Part shown: positions 7,870 through 15,185 of the stretch, one piece after another
Layout of the letters: each line of letters opens with the position of its first letter
Position numbering within the stretch: the stretch's first letter is position 1
Source of the DNA: a bacterium
GTDB lineage: Bacteria; Pseudomonadota; Alphaproteobacteria; Rhizobiales; Xanthobacteraceae
DNA: 23,153 nucleotides
Assembly: GCA_029946075.1 (NCBI GenBank)
Contig: JAQSDT010000669.1
Location: forward strand, 1-23,153
Reading direction: 5' to 3'
Made by a program: the position numbers and the translations under genes
Notes under the pieces: model-generated
Databases searched by the model: none
The model's input: the letters and a program-made list of their open reading frames with translations, nothing else
What the model was told of the DNA's origin: nothing

Positions 7870-8817
7870 TTATGCCGCCTCAAAAAAGCGCGACAGATCG
7901 GCCGCGAACTTCGTGGCCTTGTCATAGTTGACGGCCTTGTAGCCGCCGATTTCGATGACGTTGTCGGGCGCGGTCTTTTCGACGTCCTGCGCCATCAGGC
8001 CGATCTGAAACACGGGACTGTCGATATAGCGATACTTGTAGACGGGCTGGCCGTCGTACAACTCGCCGACCTTTTCGATGTCATCCTTCAGCCGCTCGTC
8101 GGAAAACATCGCAAGGCCGCTCATCAGGGCAGAACCGATGCCGGAAACGGCGTTGCCGCCGACCGTGCCGCCGCCGCTGGTACCCATGCCTCCGATGCTG
8201 CCGATGGCGTTCCAGATGTTGCCGCTGGCGTTGTACTTGGCCAGATCGGCGTTCGCGTTGGCGTTGCCGATGCCGGTTTCCTTGTTCCAGCCCATCTGCG
8301 CCAGGTTGTTGTACTGGCCGGCGGTCGCGTTGCCGAGGCCCGTATTTACGCCAGCGATGCCGCCGGCAGCGTTCGCGGACGCGCCGAGATAAGGCTGCAA
8401 CTGCGAGACGTAATTGTTGTAGGTGGAATCGGCCAGACCCTGATTGACCTTGTTCAAGGCAAGAAGCTGGTTCCCCGACGCGTTCATGCCGGAGGCTGCC
8501 GCCTGGGCGTTGACGGTATCATCGAGCGTCTGCTGCTGGAACTTGTAGCCCGGTGTCGATCGCAGCTGCGCGAGCGCGGCATCGGATCCTGCCGCCCCGT
8601 TCAAGCCCAGCACGCTGCCGAGCGCCGCCTGACCGGCATTCGCCGCGCTGTAGTTGGTCATGTACGGTTGCAAGGCAGCCGTGTAGTTGGTCTTGAGGGC
8701 GTCGATGCCCTGGTTGATCGAACCTGACGCCGCGTTGTACCCGGCATTGAGGCCGGCCGTCTGCGCCGCCGCTGCGTCCTTGGCCGGCTGGTCACTGAAA
8801 ATATCGAAAATTCCCAT
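7870..8817 (-). CDS. Ejection-type protein with C-terminal S74 chaperone/peptidase domain
   Basis: The product is 315 residues and its ATG overlaps the previous stop as TGATG. Residues about 20-150 are Ala/Asn/Gly-rich with AALGSVLGLNG, LRSTPGYKFQQQ and AAASGMNASGNQLLALN. This spacing resembles the P22 gp7-like/'DNA transfer' proteins, which share an SPGY-x-F ... G-x-x-x-SG pattern. Residues about 237-315 match the intramolecular chaperone autoprocessing domain (peptidase S74, PF13884): FSDERLKDDI, then YKYRY, then QIGLMAQDVE, then P-x-x-V, then VNYDKAT. The family's Ser-Lys dyad fits Ser239 and Lys244. S74 domains trimerise a partner and then cut themselves off, leaving here a ~238-residue body. 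The domain is usually found on tail spikes and fibres; on an ejection-position protein it is less expected. The domain call is firm, the body assignment moderate. Confidence 0.85.
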   Translation of the reverse strand: MGIFDIFSDQPAKDAAAAQTAGLNAGYNAASGSINQGIDALKTNYTAALQPYMTNYSAANAGQAALGSVLGLNGAAGSDAALAQLRSTPGYKFQQQTLDDTVNAQAAASGMNASGNQLLALNKVNQGLADSTYNNYVSQLQPYLGASANAAGGIAGVNTGLGNATAGQYNNLAQMGWNKETGIGNANANADLAKYNASGNIWNAIGSIGGMGTSGGGTVGGNAVSGIGSALMSGLAMFSDERLKDDIEKVGELYDGQPVYKYRYIDSPVFQIGLMAQDVEKTAPDNVIEIGGYKAVNYDKATKFAADLSRFFEAA

Positions 8818-9059
8818 CAGACGACCCTCACCATGAGCACGGAACCGTTTCGGTACATATTGCCGACGGCAACGCCGCCGGCAGCAGCCGCGGCATCATT
8901 TGCGGCATTGACCAGATTGTTCGGGACGCCGCCGGCCGCTAATGCAGCAACCAGCGCATCGAGCTTCGAGAGGAAGTCGCGATGCATTTGCGAAGGCTTG
9001 TCGCCTCGCTCGGTAATCCCGAATTGCGGATCGAAACCGATCCTTGGAGGTAACGTCAC
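8817..9059 (-). CDS. Small phage protein between tail hub and ejection genes, 80 aa
   Basis: The gene starts with GTG at 9059 (GTGA overlap with the stop of the gp10-like gene) and has GGAGGT six bases upstream, a strong site that supports both the start and the reality of this short gene. It also overlaps the next gene by one base. The 80 residues comprise a polar N-terminus (RIGFDPQFGITERGD), an amphipathic helix around residues 25-43 and an Ala/Gly-rich stretch with a short C-terminal strand (GSVLMVRVV). No family recognised. Its place corresponds to that of the tail needle (gp26) in P22, but it is far shorter than that protein, so no equivalence is proposed. Confidence 0.72.
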   Translation of the reverse strand: MTLPPRIGFDPQFGITERGDKPSQMHRDFLSKLDALVAALAAGGVPNNLVNAANDAAAAAGGVAVGNMYRNGSVLMVRVV

Positions 9060-10762
9060 GGTGTCACCTCCCGCGGATCGGAAGATATCGTTCCGCCCAT
9101 GACGCTGCGATAGACGGGATCGGTTATATCAACCCGAACGCGGACGCCTGCGGGACCCGCCTGCCCTCTGTTCTTGATTGTAGCGCGCGATCTCAGGCTC
9201 TTGCCCTGAGGCGCCAGCGAGCGAAGCGACGGGTTGTCGAAACTCGCACCGCCGTCCTTTGAGATCGAGATCGCGCACGTCGGACTGATCGCGCCGACGG
9301 GCGCTGTGATATCGGTCGCCGTCCCGCCCGAGACATAGGCGTGGACGAACGGTACGCCTTGAAGCTCGATATGATTGACGTCCACGACCGTCATCGGATA
9401 GACGCCGTTCGCCTCTGTCGTACCGAGCACGTTTTCGACCTTGACGTTGTCTCCGGTCCGCGCCTGTGAAGTCTGATCGACCGTCAATCGCACCACGCCA
9501 CCCGTTCCGGCGGATGCGCCCAGCACGACCATCCGGTAATTGCCGACAGCCTGGCCAACACCCATTACAAAGTCGATATCGGCGCGAGCAATAGCCTGCT
9601 CTTGCGGGAAGTTGCGAACAGGCCCTGATTCAATGCGATACAGGAACGGGGCGCCGTTTTCCGTAAAGTTCGTGTCGTCGTGGAACAGGATATTGCCGCT
9701 CGCCTGATCGCCGCAGAGCCACTTGTTAAAGGCGGGATGACCGCAGGTTGCGCGGGTGCGCGTATAGAGCCCGTTCTTGAGCGATTGCCGCTCGCACCAT
9801 TTCTTGGTCGTGATGTTGAACTCCCACGACCATGCAGGGGAATCCAGCCGCCAGAACTTGTAGCCGCCTTCGGAGTGAACGCCGGCTTCCAGAATGTTGC
9901 CGGCCTTGACTTGCGCCTCGATCAGACGGTCGAGATCGGAGGGCGACACCTTGATCGGCGAAAGCGAGCCTGGCGACATCCAGTAGACGCCGAAGTCCTG
10001 AGCGACCCATAGCAGTTCGGAGAAGCCGACTTCGTAGCCGGCGATGGCACCGAACTGGATCAGGCCGTAGTCGATGATCGATGCACGCGAATACGGAAAC
10101 GCGGGCGCGACGTTCGCAGCATCCTGCCAGGCCTCGAAATGGCCAGTCGTAAAAAACAGCATAAGCCCGGAGAAGGGAATGCCTCGGAGTAGCGTGACGT
10201 CCGCACGGCCCTGAATGGTGATGAACGTCAGCGCATTCTGCGTCAGTGCATTGAGGCCCGATGCAAACACGCGAGAATCCGCGATCGTGAAGAAGAAGTA
10301 GCCGTCCTGGTTGGAAACCGAGTTCGGCTGCGGCAGGTTTCCGCCGCCGTTATAGCTGACCGGCGCACCGCCGCCGGAAAGCTTGAAGGCGCCGTTGTCG
10401 ACATCGACGGCGACGACGTCGGGCGCGGCTGCCTGGTTGCGCGCGATCGAGACTTTCTTGGTACCGAGGATCGGACCCAGCACATTGACCGTACCCGCCG
10501 CATCAAGAGTGATGACGCTGCTTTCGAAGACCTCGTAGGACAGGTTCTTAACGATCAGGCCGCCGCGGTAGTTGGTCTGCACCGTGATCGCAAATTGTGA
10601 CAGCCCGGACGAGCCCATCCATTTCTGCGGAGCTGGCGCCGTCGGTTTGGAAGGCTCGCCCAGCGGGACCGCGAACGCATTGATCAGGCGACCCGCGCCC
10701 TCCTGCGGGTTGAGGCCCGGGAACGATGACAGCGGAAACGGAATGTCCGAAGGCTTTCCCAT
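9056..10762 (-). CDS. P22 gp10-like packaged DNA stabilisation / tail hub protein
   Basis: The 568-residue product resembles the Phage_stabilise family (PF11134; P22 gp10), the hub under the portal that seals packaged DNA. The visible pattern is an N-terminal ELINAF-like RLINAFAVPLGE, a beta-rich propeller-type body with W-x-x-x-F repeats (GHFEAWQDA, LLWVAQDFGVYWMSPG, KFWRLDSPAWSWEF, TTKKWCERQS), and a C-terminal CAISISKDGGASFDNP ... RVRVDITDPVYRSV segment typical of gp10. P22 gp10 is about 470 residues. The extra length is largely residues ~424-486 (RLTVDQ...RTGDNVKVENVLG...NGVYPMTVVD..HIEL), which resembles the FCCH-type beta domain also annotated in other phage hub proteins. The start overlaps the previous stop as TGATG. 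It follows the gp4-position gene as in P22. Confidence 0.85.
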   Translation of the reverse strand: MGKPSDIPFPLSSFPGLNPQEGAGRLINAFAVPLGEPSKPTAPAPQKWMGSSGLSQFAITVQTNYRGGLIVKNLSYEVFESSVITLDAAGTVNVLGPILGTKKVSIARNQAAAPDVVAVDVDNGAFKLSGGGAPVSYNGGGNLPQPNSVSNQDGYFFFTIADSRVFASGLNALTQNALTFITIQGRADVTLLRGIPFSGLMLFFTTGHFEAWQDAANVAPAFPYSRASIIDYGLIQFGAIAGYEVGFSELLWVAQDFGVYWMSPGSLSPIKVSPSDLDRLIEAQVKAGNILEAGVHSEGGYKFWRLDSPAWSWEFNITTKKWCERQSLKNGLYTRTRATCGHPAFNKWLCGDQASGNILFHDDTNFTENGAPFLYRIESGPVRNFPQEQAIARADIDFVMGVGQAVGNYRMVVLGASAGTGGVVRLTVDQTSQARTGDNVKVENVLGTTEANGVYPMTVVDVNHIELQGVPFVHAYVSGGTATDITAPVGAISPTCAISISKDGGASFDNPSLRSLAPQGKSLRSRATIKNRGQAGPAGVRVRVDITDPVYRSVMGGTISSDPREVTP

Positions 10763-11163
10763 CAGTAGTTCTGAATCCGCTGAACTTCGTACGTCGGCCG
10801 GCCGCGACCGCCGATCTTCAGCGACTTGGCGGCCGTCCCTGCCCCGATCTCAACGCCCGCGGCGCCGCCCAGCCCCTTGTTGACCATGTCATTGAAGTCC
10901 TGACCGGAGAACCCGAACCGCGATGCGCACTCTCCGGCAAGGATGTCCGAGAGATCGGAGAACCATGCGCCGGGAATATTGTTGGCGTCGGCCACGAAGA
11001 CGACCTCGAGCATTGCAAGCTTGCGAATGGTCGGATCAAGCTTCTCGTTGACGAATGCGAAATCCTCCGGATCGACCGGGTTACCGACCGAGTAGACGCG
11101 CAGGTTCTTCAGCACGTCGAGGACGAGATCGGCAGAGGTTCGATACGGAGAATTGATCGCCAC
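10762..11163 (-). CDS. Tail accessory / head-tail adaptor protein (gp4 position)
   Basis: The 133-residue protein begins MAINSPYRTSADLVLDVLKNLRVYSVG and continues with a PEDFAFVNEKLDPTIRKLAML helix and an IPGAWFSDLSDILAGECASRFG segment. It is helical and soluble, without a signal peptide. This layout, and its place directly before the gp10-like hub, fit the P22 gp4 family of ring-forming adaptors that bind under the portal (P22 gp4 is about 166 residues, so this one is a little shorter). A GTG start at 11163 is used seven bases after the previous stop, with only a weak ribosome site. Family assignment rests on position and overall pattern; no peptidoglycan hydrolase motif was seen. Confidence 0.72.
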   Translation of the reverse strand: MAINSPYRTSADLVLDVLKNLRVYSVGNPVDPEDFAFVNEKLDPTIRKLAMLEVVFVADANNIPGAWFSDLSDILAGECASRFGFSGQDFNDMVNKGLGGAAGVEIGAGTAAKSLKIGGRGRPTYEVQRIQNY

Positions 11164-11169
11164 GGCGCG

Positions 11170-11700
11170 TTACCAGGGCAGCTGATTGATGCCGGCGTTG
11201 ACCCAGAGCTGCGCAACCTGGCCCTCGGTCAGTTCGTCAGCCTTGGCGAGCTCGTGCAATTTGGGCATGAACAGTGCGCCGATCATCGACCAGTCGCTGG
11301 TACCGACTTCGCATGCCGCCTGTAGTTCGCGGTCCTGGGCGAAGCGGGCGATCAAGCGATCGGCGTGCTGCAGATTGGGATCCTGCAGCCACGCGGCGAT
11401 GTAGGCGCGGTATTCATCGGCGCTCTGCGGCAGATCGCGGGTCGATCGCTTCGGTTTCGCACCCTCGACCTTGAAGTGCGGATTGTCGCGCGCACGCTCG
11501 ATCAGATCATAATTGAGCTGTTCGCGTTCGGAACCGCCGTCCCTTCCGGTGATCTCTTTCGGCAGATTGGCGCGGAACGTATGTCCGCACCATGTGACGG
11601 TCGCAGGGTCACTCTGCCCAGGCAAATAGGTAATGAACTCGGTCACCGACGTGGTTTCGCCGGGTGATTCATTGGCGGTCGCTTTGGCTGATTTGGCCAT
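11170..11700 (-). CDS. Phage protein of unknown function, 176 aa
   Basis: The frame could begin at a TTG (11703), but AGGAG lies six bases before the ATG at 11700 and too close to the TTG, so 11700 is chosen. The product opens with a polar Ser/Thr/Glu-rich tail, then a beta-type stretch (ATVTWCGHTFRANLPKEI), a charged middle, and a helical C-terminal half (DEYRAYIAAWLQDP, ADRLIARFAQD, GALFMPKLHELAKADELT, GQVAQLWVNAGI). No signal peptide or family recognised. Lying between the exported post-capsid protein and the gp4-position gene, it may be a head-completion or head-tail joining factor. It is preceded by a 210-base gap with a strong hairpin. Confidence 0.68.
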   Translation of the reverse strand: MAKSAKATANESPGETTSVTEFITYLPGQSDPATVTWCGHTFRANLPKEITGRDGGSEREQLNYDLIERARDNPHFKVEGAKPKRSTRDLPQSADEYRAYIAAWLQDPNLQHADRLIARFAQDRELQAACEVGTSDWSMIGALFMPKLHELAKADELTEGQVAQLWVNAGINQLPW

Positions 11701-11910
11701 CAAGGTCTCCTGTTTTGGAAGTTAGGGAAATGACGGCTTCATCCGATTAAGACGCATACAAGCCATGGACCCGACGGTCCCCGCTTCACCCCGTCCCGAG
11801 CATCGGATGCGTGTTTGACCTGAGGGCCGTCAGCCTCGCAGGTGGCGTTCGGGCGAAGCGGTTTGCGTGCTGACGATGCCCGGGCTCGCCCCGGGCATCG
11901 CATCGAGCGA
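11701..11910. other. Gene-free interval with a strong inverted repeat
   Basis: No convincing frame was found on either strand; the longest minus frame with an ATG here encodes only 14 residues. The interval holds the ribosome site of the 176-aa gene, a small 5-bp stem at 11767-11780 (GGACC/GGTCC) and the large hairpin at 11874-11900 listed separately. Confidence 0.6.
11874..11900 (-). terminator. GC-rich hairpin after the exported post-capsid gene
   Basis: CGATGCCCGGG and its exact reverse complement CCCGGGCATCG flank a five-base loop, giving an 11-bp perfect stem. It begins about ten bases after the stop at 11911 on the minus strand. No T-run follows, so it is a weak intrinsic terminator at best; it could instead protect mRNA ends or attenuate transcription. 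Confidence 0.5.
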
Positions 11911-12543
11911 TCAGCAGGACGTTGCGGTACCGCCCAGCGGCACGATGGGGAGGCAATCGCCGTCGTTCGGCGCAATGTACTGAATGATGAAGATTGCCCG
12001 ACCCTGCGTACCCTGCGATCCGGCGGCGCCGACCGTGTAGGTCGCATAGATGTCGAAGCCGCCGTTCATGCCGGTTGCGGCAGCGCCTGAGCCAGTCGTG
12101 AGCTCGCCCGCCCCCGCAAACGCCGTGTCGTAAACCGCCGTCGTCGCCTGACCAGTAAACACGTTGAAGGCGGCCATGACGTTGACAGCCTGGCCGGAGG
12201 TGCCGAGCGCGATCGTCGCCGACGTTGTCGGGTTGAACGTCGTGATGATCTGCTTGGAAATCGCCACCAGGAACGCGTTATAGGGCAGCGATGCGACGCG
12301 AAGCGAGCACGCGGTATCCGCAGCCCGCAGCGGGCAATCATTGAAGTCGATCGCAAAGCGCACGTAATGCGTCTGCTGGGTGGTCAGAAGGCGGGGCGCA
12401 ACCGACTGCGTCGGCGTCAGCGTCAGCACGGTTGCGGAGACCGGACCGACCGCCATGCCGGCGAGCGCCAACGCGACCGCAAAGCTCAGCGCAGCGGAGC
12501 GGAAGAGGGCCGCGCCTTTTCGGAGAGTTTCGATGATGTTCAT
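11911..12543 (-). CDS. Exported protein directly downstream of the capsid gene, 210 aa
   Basis: The open frame reaches 12624, but GAGGAGG eight bases before the ATG at 12543 fixes that start; the extra 27 residues fall in the capsid terminator. Residues 1-37 form a clear Sec signal peptide: a basic start (TLRKG, R at 15), a hydrophobic run (FAVALALAGMAVG) and a VSA cleavage site. The mature ~173 residues are Thr/Ala/Gly-rich with beta character and four cysteines (DCPL, TACSL, GDCLP and the last residue), suited to two disulfides. No family recognised. The spot after the major capsid gene is where phages often place a decoration protein, but a secreted decoration protein would have to join virions after lysis. 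Hairpins bracket the gene on both sides, so its level may be set separately. Confidence 0.78.
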   Translation of the reverse strand: MNIIETLRKGAALFRSAALSFAVALALAGMAVGPVSATVLTLTPTQSVAPRLLTTQQTHYVRFAIDFNDCPLRAADTACSLRVASLPYNAFLVAISKQIITTFNPTTSATIALGTSGQAVNVMAAFNVFTGQATTAVYDTAFAGAGELTTGSGAAATGMNGGFDIYATYTVGAAGSQGTQGRAIFIIQYIAPNDGDCLPIVPLGGTATSC

Positions 12544-12588
12544 GGTGTGGCCTCCTCGGGCCGATAGAAGTGAGTAGGATCGAAAGGA

Positions 12589-12616
12589 CAGCGCGGCCGG
12601 AAACCCGACCGCGCTG
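12589..12616 (-). terminator. Probable terminator after the major capsid gene
   Basis: The arms CAGCGCGG and CCGCGCTG are exact complements (8 bp) and the 12-base interior can add three more pairs after one mismatch. Read on the minus strand, the stem begins about 25 bases after the capsid stop and is followed by TCCTTTC, a short pyrimidine tract. It probably gives partial termination, keeping capsid mRNA above downstream genes. Confidence 0.6.
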
Positions 12617-12641
12617 CTGTTCATTCGGGACCGATCAGGCC

Positions 12642-13805
12642 TTAGTTGTCGGCGACCGCGGCGAAGAAGCCGGTATAGACGCCCCAGTCCTTGAAGTTGC
12701 CGGCGGCGTTCAGCTTGGCGATCTTCCCGACGCCGTACGCCATCTTGATGCCAGCTCCGCGGAGGAACTGGTAATCATCCTCCTTCAGGAAGGTCGGCGT
12801 CGGCATCTTGCCCCAGCACCAGGCGACCGCACCCTGACCGCACAGATGCGCGGGAGCGACCTGGATGCCGGCAGCACCGGCGGTCTGATAGAAGACCGGC
12901 AGGCGCAGCGACAGTTCGGGAATTTCCCGGATGATCACGCCGTTGTAGAGAAGATCGCCGTCGACGAAGATCGGGTTCTTCAGGTAGCCCTGCCCCTCGC
13001 GGGACCGCGCGTTCGTATTGGCGGCCTTGATGTCCGCATCGTTCTGGGCGTCGCGGAACTGCTCCTGACCCACGAACAGCACGAACCACTCGGTACCGTT
13101 TTCCTTCAGTTTGAAGGGACGGATACGCGGGTTGGCCTTCTTGGCCGAGCGCTTCATGCGATTGATGAGCGCGCCCGAAATCACCATGGCGCCGGTGATA
13201 TTGGCCATGGAAGCCGCGAAGTTGCCCGCGACGAGGTTCGCCGTGTTGCCCGAGCCGATCAGCAGCCGATCGGCATTGTCGGTGATCCAGGTATTGCGCT
13301 GGGCAGCTGTCGCGGCATCGAACAGGATGCCATTGACGCGTTGACCGAGCGCCGAACCAAGACCAGCAGGCGCCTGCTGCGAGGGGATCGCATAGAAGCC
13401 ATCGACGATTTCGTCGCGCTGTTTCTCCTGACCCCAATCGGTCAGTGCCGGCTTGACTTCGCCCCAGAGGTCGATCGACGACTTCTGCTCGTCGGCATTA
13501 TTGATCGTGACGGCATTGCGAGCCCAGTCAATCCAGAAGCGAGTGCCCTGATTGTCCATGCTCTCTTCGTTGCCACGAAGCTGGCCGGAGCCGACGCCCT
13601 GCGCATTGAGCCGCGCGCGCAGGGGAACGTTAATCTGCTCGCCGCCGGATTTGCCGCCCTTGTCGAGGTCGGTGATCACCCGGATGATCGAGTTCATCGA
13701 GGCGCCCATGTAGGGCGAGAACAGGTTCTCGCGAACGTATTCGCGATAGACTTCCTTTCGGTAGACGATGAGTTTGTTGTTTGCAGCAGTGGTCGTGAGG
13801 GCCAT
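12642..13805 (-). CDS. Major capsid protein, N4-gp56-like family
   Basis: The product is 387 residues. The N-terminal half contains LIVYRKEVYREYVRENLFSPYMG (read as LIVYRKEVYREYV then RENLFSPYMG), a DLDKGGKSGGEQINVPLRARL segment, then GNEESM and an RFWIDWARNAV motif. This is the recognisable pattern of the N4-gp56 family of major capsid proteins (DUF4043-type, PF13252), which adopt the HK97-like fold. Later features include NGTEWFVLFVGQEQFRD, NPIFVDGDLLYNGVIIREIPEL and a C-terminal KEDDYQF...KMAYGVGKIAK. It forms the head shell and lies directly after the scaffold gene. The start has AAGGA upstream, inside a small palindrome. Confidence is high for capsid, fairly high for the family. Confidence 0.9.
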   Translation of the reverse strand: MALTTTAANNKLIVYRKEVYREYVRENLFSPYMGASMNSIIRVITDLDKGGKSGGEQINVPLRARLNAQGVGSGQLRGNEESMDNQGTRFWIDWARNAVTINNADEQKSSIDLWGEVKPALTDWGQEKQRDEIVDGFYAIPSQQAPAGLGSALGQRVNGILFDAATAAQRNTWITDNADRLLIGSGNTANLVAGNFAASMANITGAMVISGALINRMKRSAKKANPRIRPFKLKENGTEWFVLFVGQEQFRDAQNDADIKAANTNARSREGQGYLKNPIFVDGDLLYNGVIIREIPELSLRLPVFYQTAGAAGIQVAPAHLCGQGAVAWCWGKMPTPTFLKEDDYQFLRGAGIKMAYGVGKIAKLNAAGNFKDWGVYTGFFAAVADN

Positions 13806-13833
13806 GGGCCGTGTCCTTTTTGAAAAAGGGCCC
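13806..13833 (-). promoter_or_regulatory. Palindrome covering the capsid ribosome binding site
   Basis: CCTTTTT at 13815-13821 and AAAAAGG at 13823-13829 form a near-perfect palindrome around one base, and the AGGA of the capsid gene's ribosome site lies in one arm. Flanking GGGCC (13806-13810) and GGCCC-type bases at 13829-13833 can extend the pairing. Folding would hide the site; translation from upstream would open it. Confidence 0.4.
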
Positions 13834-13926
13834 GGGCTCTCCGCCTCGTCAGTCGAGAAACACAGTCAACGGCAGCGACGCACGAAATGCGCGGTCGCTC
13901 GACTTCTCAGATGTGGAGGAAGCGGA

Positions 13927-14991
13927 TCAGCGCCAGGCGGCGTCAGCGACCGCTTGTTCGGAATCGTCTGCTTCGCGATGGTCGTGTCGTTCGGCCCCAA
14001 GGTTGGAGCCGGCCGCGCGTCGCAGCGAACCCGGCAAGCGGGTTTGGGTGCGCGGACTGCCATTGTCGCCCTGACCCGCTTCCCCGCGCATTTCGGCGAC
14101 GAGGGCTTTACGGAATTCAGGGTCTTTCATCAGGGCTTCACGGGTTTCTTTGGCGACACGCTCGCGGTACGCAGCCGGATCGTCTCCGACTTCCGCCAGT
14201 GTCTGCGACCGCTTGTGCCAATTCACCAGCGCGTCGCCCGGGTTGGGCGATTTGTAGATGCGTTGCACGGTTGCGCGGTCGTCGGGGTTGCGCGGATCGA
14301 GCTTGTTGATCGCCTCATAGGCCGCCTCGAACGCGCCTTTGTGGGTCGCGTGCGCAATCGCCATTGAGGTTTCGACGCGGTTGGTCTCCAACGTCTGTCC
14401 AAGGGTGGACAGCCGATTGTCGATCAGCCCCGTCAGATGATTAACGAGCGCCTCCGATCCGTCTTCGAAGATATCGGGCACTTTGGCGGGCGCTGGCGGC
14501 TCTGCAGCCTTCGGCGGTTCGGCTCGAACGGGCGCGCGCGACAGATCATCGATCCGCCGCAGTGCCTGGTCGAGCTTTTCGCTAAAGGTGGTCAGCTGGC
14601 CCTTGACCGCATCGCGCTCGGCTTCCGCCGCACGCGCGCGCTCATTGGCCTCCCGCAGTCGGCCAGATGGAATGCGGCCTTGCGGCTGCTCCCCCGCGGG
14701 CCTTGCAGCAACCGCTGCGGCAGATGCCGCCTCGGCTTCCGTCTGACCTTCGCCTTCACCCACATCGTCGCCTTCGTCGCCAGCCTCCCCGTTGTCGCCG
14801 GCATCCTCGCCTTCGTCAACGTGAGCAGCCGCTTCGTGCTGGCCTTCGAGGCCGTCGCCGATGTCTTCGAGCGAGCGGTCCCCCGATGCTTCAGCAGCGT
14901 CGGTATCCTCGTTACCCCATGCCTCTCCTGCGATTTCCTTCTCGGTTGCAATGATCGCGTCGGAGATTGCGTCAACTTCCCTGATAGCCAT
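13927..14991 (-). CDS. Capsid scaffolding protein
   Basis: The 354-residue product has the classic composition of a phage scaffold. An acidic N-terminus (residues ~20-90, many Asp, Glu and Gly, such as DEGEDAGDNGEAGDEGDD) is followed by a helical, probably coiled-coil segment (RLREANERARAAEAERD onward, ~110-152), a Pro/Ala linker (~153-172), a helical charged body and a basic, flexible C-terminus (RTQTRLPGSLRRAAG). It lies immediately before the major capsid gene, as scaffolds do. Scaffolds guide procapsid assembly and are then removed; no protease domain is visible here. AGAGGA about ten bases before the ATG supports the start. There is no sequence-family match I can name, as scaffolds are poorly conserved. 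Confidence 0.82.
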   Translation of the reverse strand: MAIREVDAISDAIIATEKEIAGEAWGNEDTDAAEASGDRSLEDIGDGLEGQHEAAAHVDEGEDAGDNGEAGDEGDDVGEGEGQTEAEAASAAAVAARPAGEQPQGRIPSGRLREANERARAAEAERDAVKGQLTTFSEKLDQALRRIDDLSRAPVRAEPPKAAEPPAPAKVPDIFEDGSEALVNHLTGLIDNRLSTLGQTLETNRVETSMAIAHATHKGAFEAAYEAINKLDPRNPDDRATVQRIYKSPNPGDALVNWHKRSQTLAEVGDDPAAYRERVAKETREALMKDPEFRKALVAEMRGEAGQGDNGSPRTQTRLPGSLRRAAGSNLGAERHDHREADDSEQAVADAAWR

Positions 14992-15185
14992 GATGTGGCA
15001 GTCCTCTAGCTCTTCGCGTTTCGTCGCGATGACGGCAGACCAATTCGTTCGGTCCCGGATAGCCGGGATCGAACACGCTTGGACTGTGTGTGATGCGTTG
15101 CGCCGTATGGAGGACGCCTGCCGCAGGGTTCAAGGCCGACAACCCGGATTGCCGCGCGCCGTTTCGTGGCGCGGTACGAAATTCG
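14992..15185. other. Gene-free interval upstream of scaffold
   Basis: No ATG-initiated minus-strand frame lies here. A TTG frame of about 65 codons (starting near 15146) runs into the scaffold gene but has no ribosome site. The interval holds a long hairpin (15047-15074, listed separately), a 6-bp stem CGCGCC/GGCGCG at 15155-15173 shortly after the stop of the 105-aa gene, and the scaffold ribosome site. Confidence 0.55.
15047..15074. other. Long stem-loop upstream of scaffold gene
   Basis: GTTCGGTCCCGG and CCGGGATCGAAC pair over 12 positions around a four-base loop ATAG; one position is a G-T wobble in the plus-strand RNA and an A-C mismatch in the minus-strand RNA. No T-run follows on either strand. 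It resembles a tRNA T-arm superficially (TTCGATC), but no cloverleaf can be drawn. Role unknown; RNA processing or attenuation is possible. Confidence 0.5.

Noticed and set aside
6997..8727. 576-codon plus-strand frame
   Set aside because: Antisense to two ejection-type genes, Arg-rich and featureless, no ribosome site.
12544..12624. 27-residue N-terminal extension of the exported post-capsid protein
   Set aside because: It spans the capsid terminator, and the GAGGAGG site points to the ATG at 12543.
15047..15147. tRNA-like bases (TTCGATC and GGTTCAAG) before the scaffold gene
   Set aside because: No acceptor, D or anticodon stems can be drawn on either strand; the bases belong to a simple hairpin.
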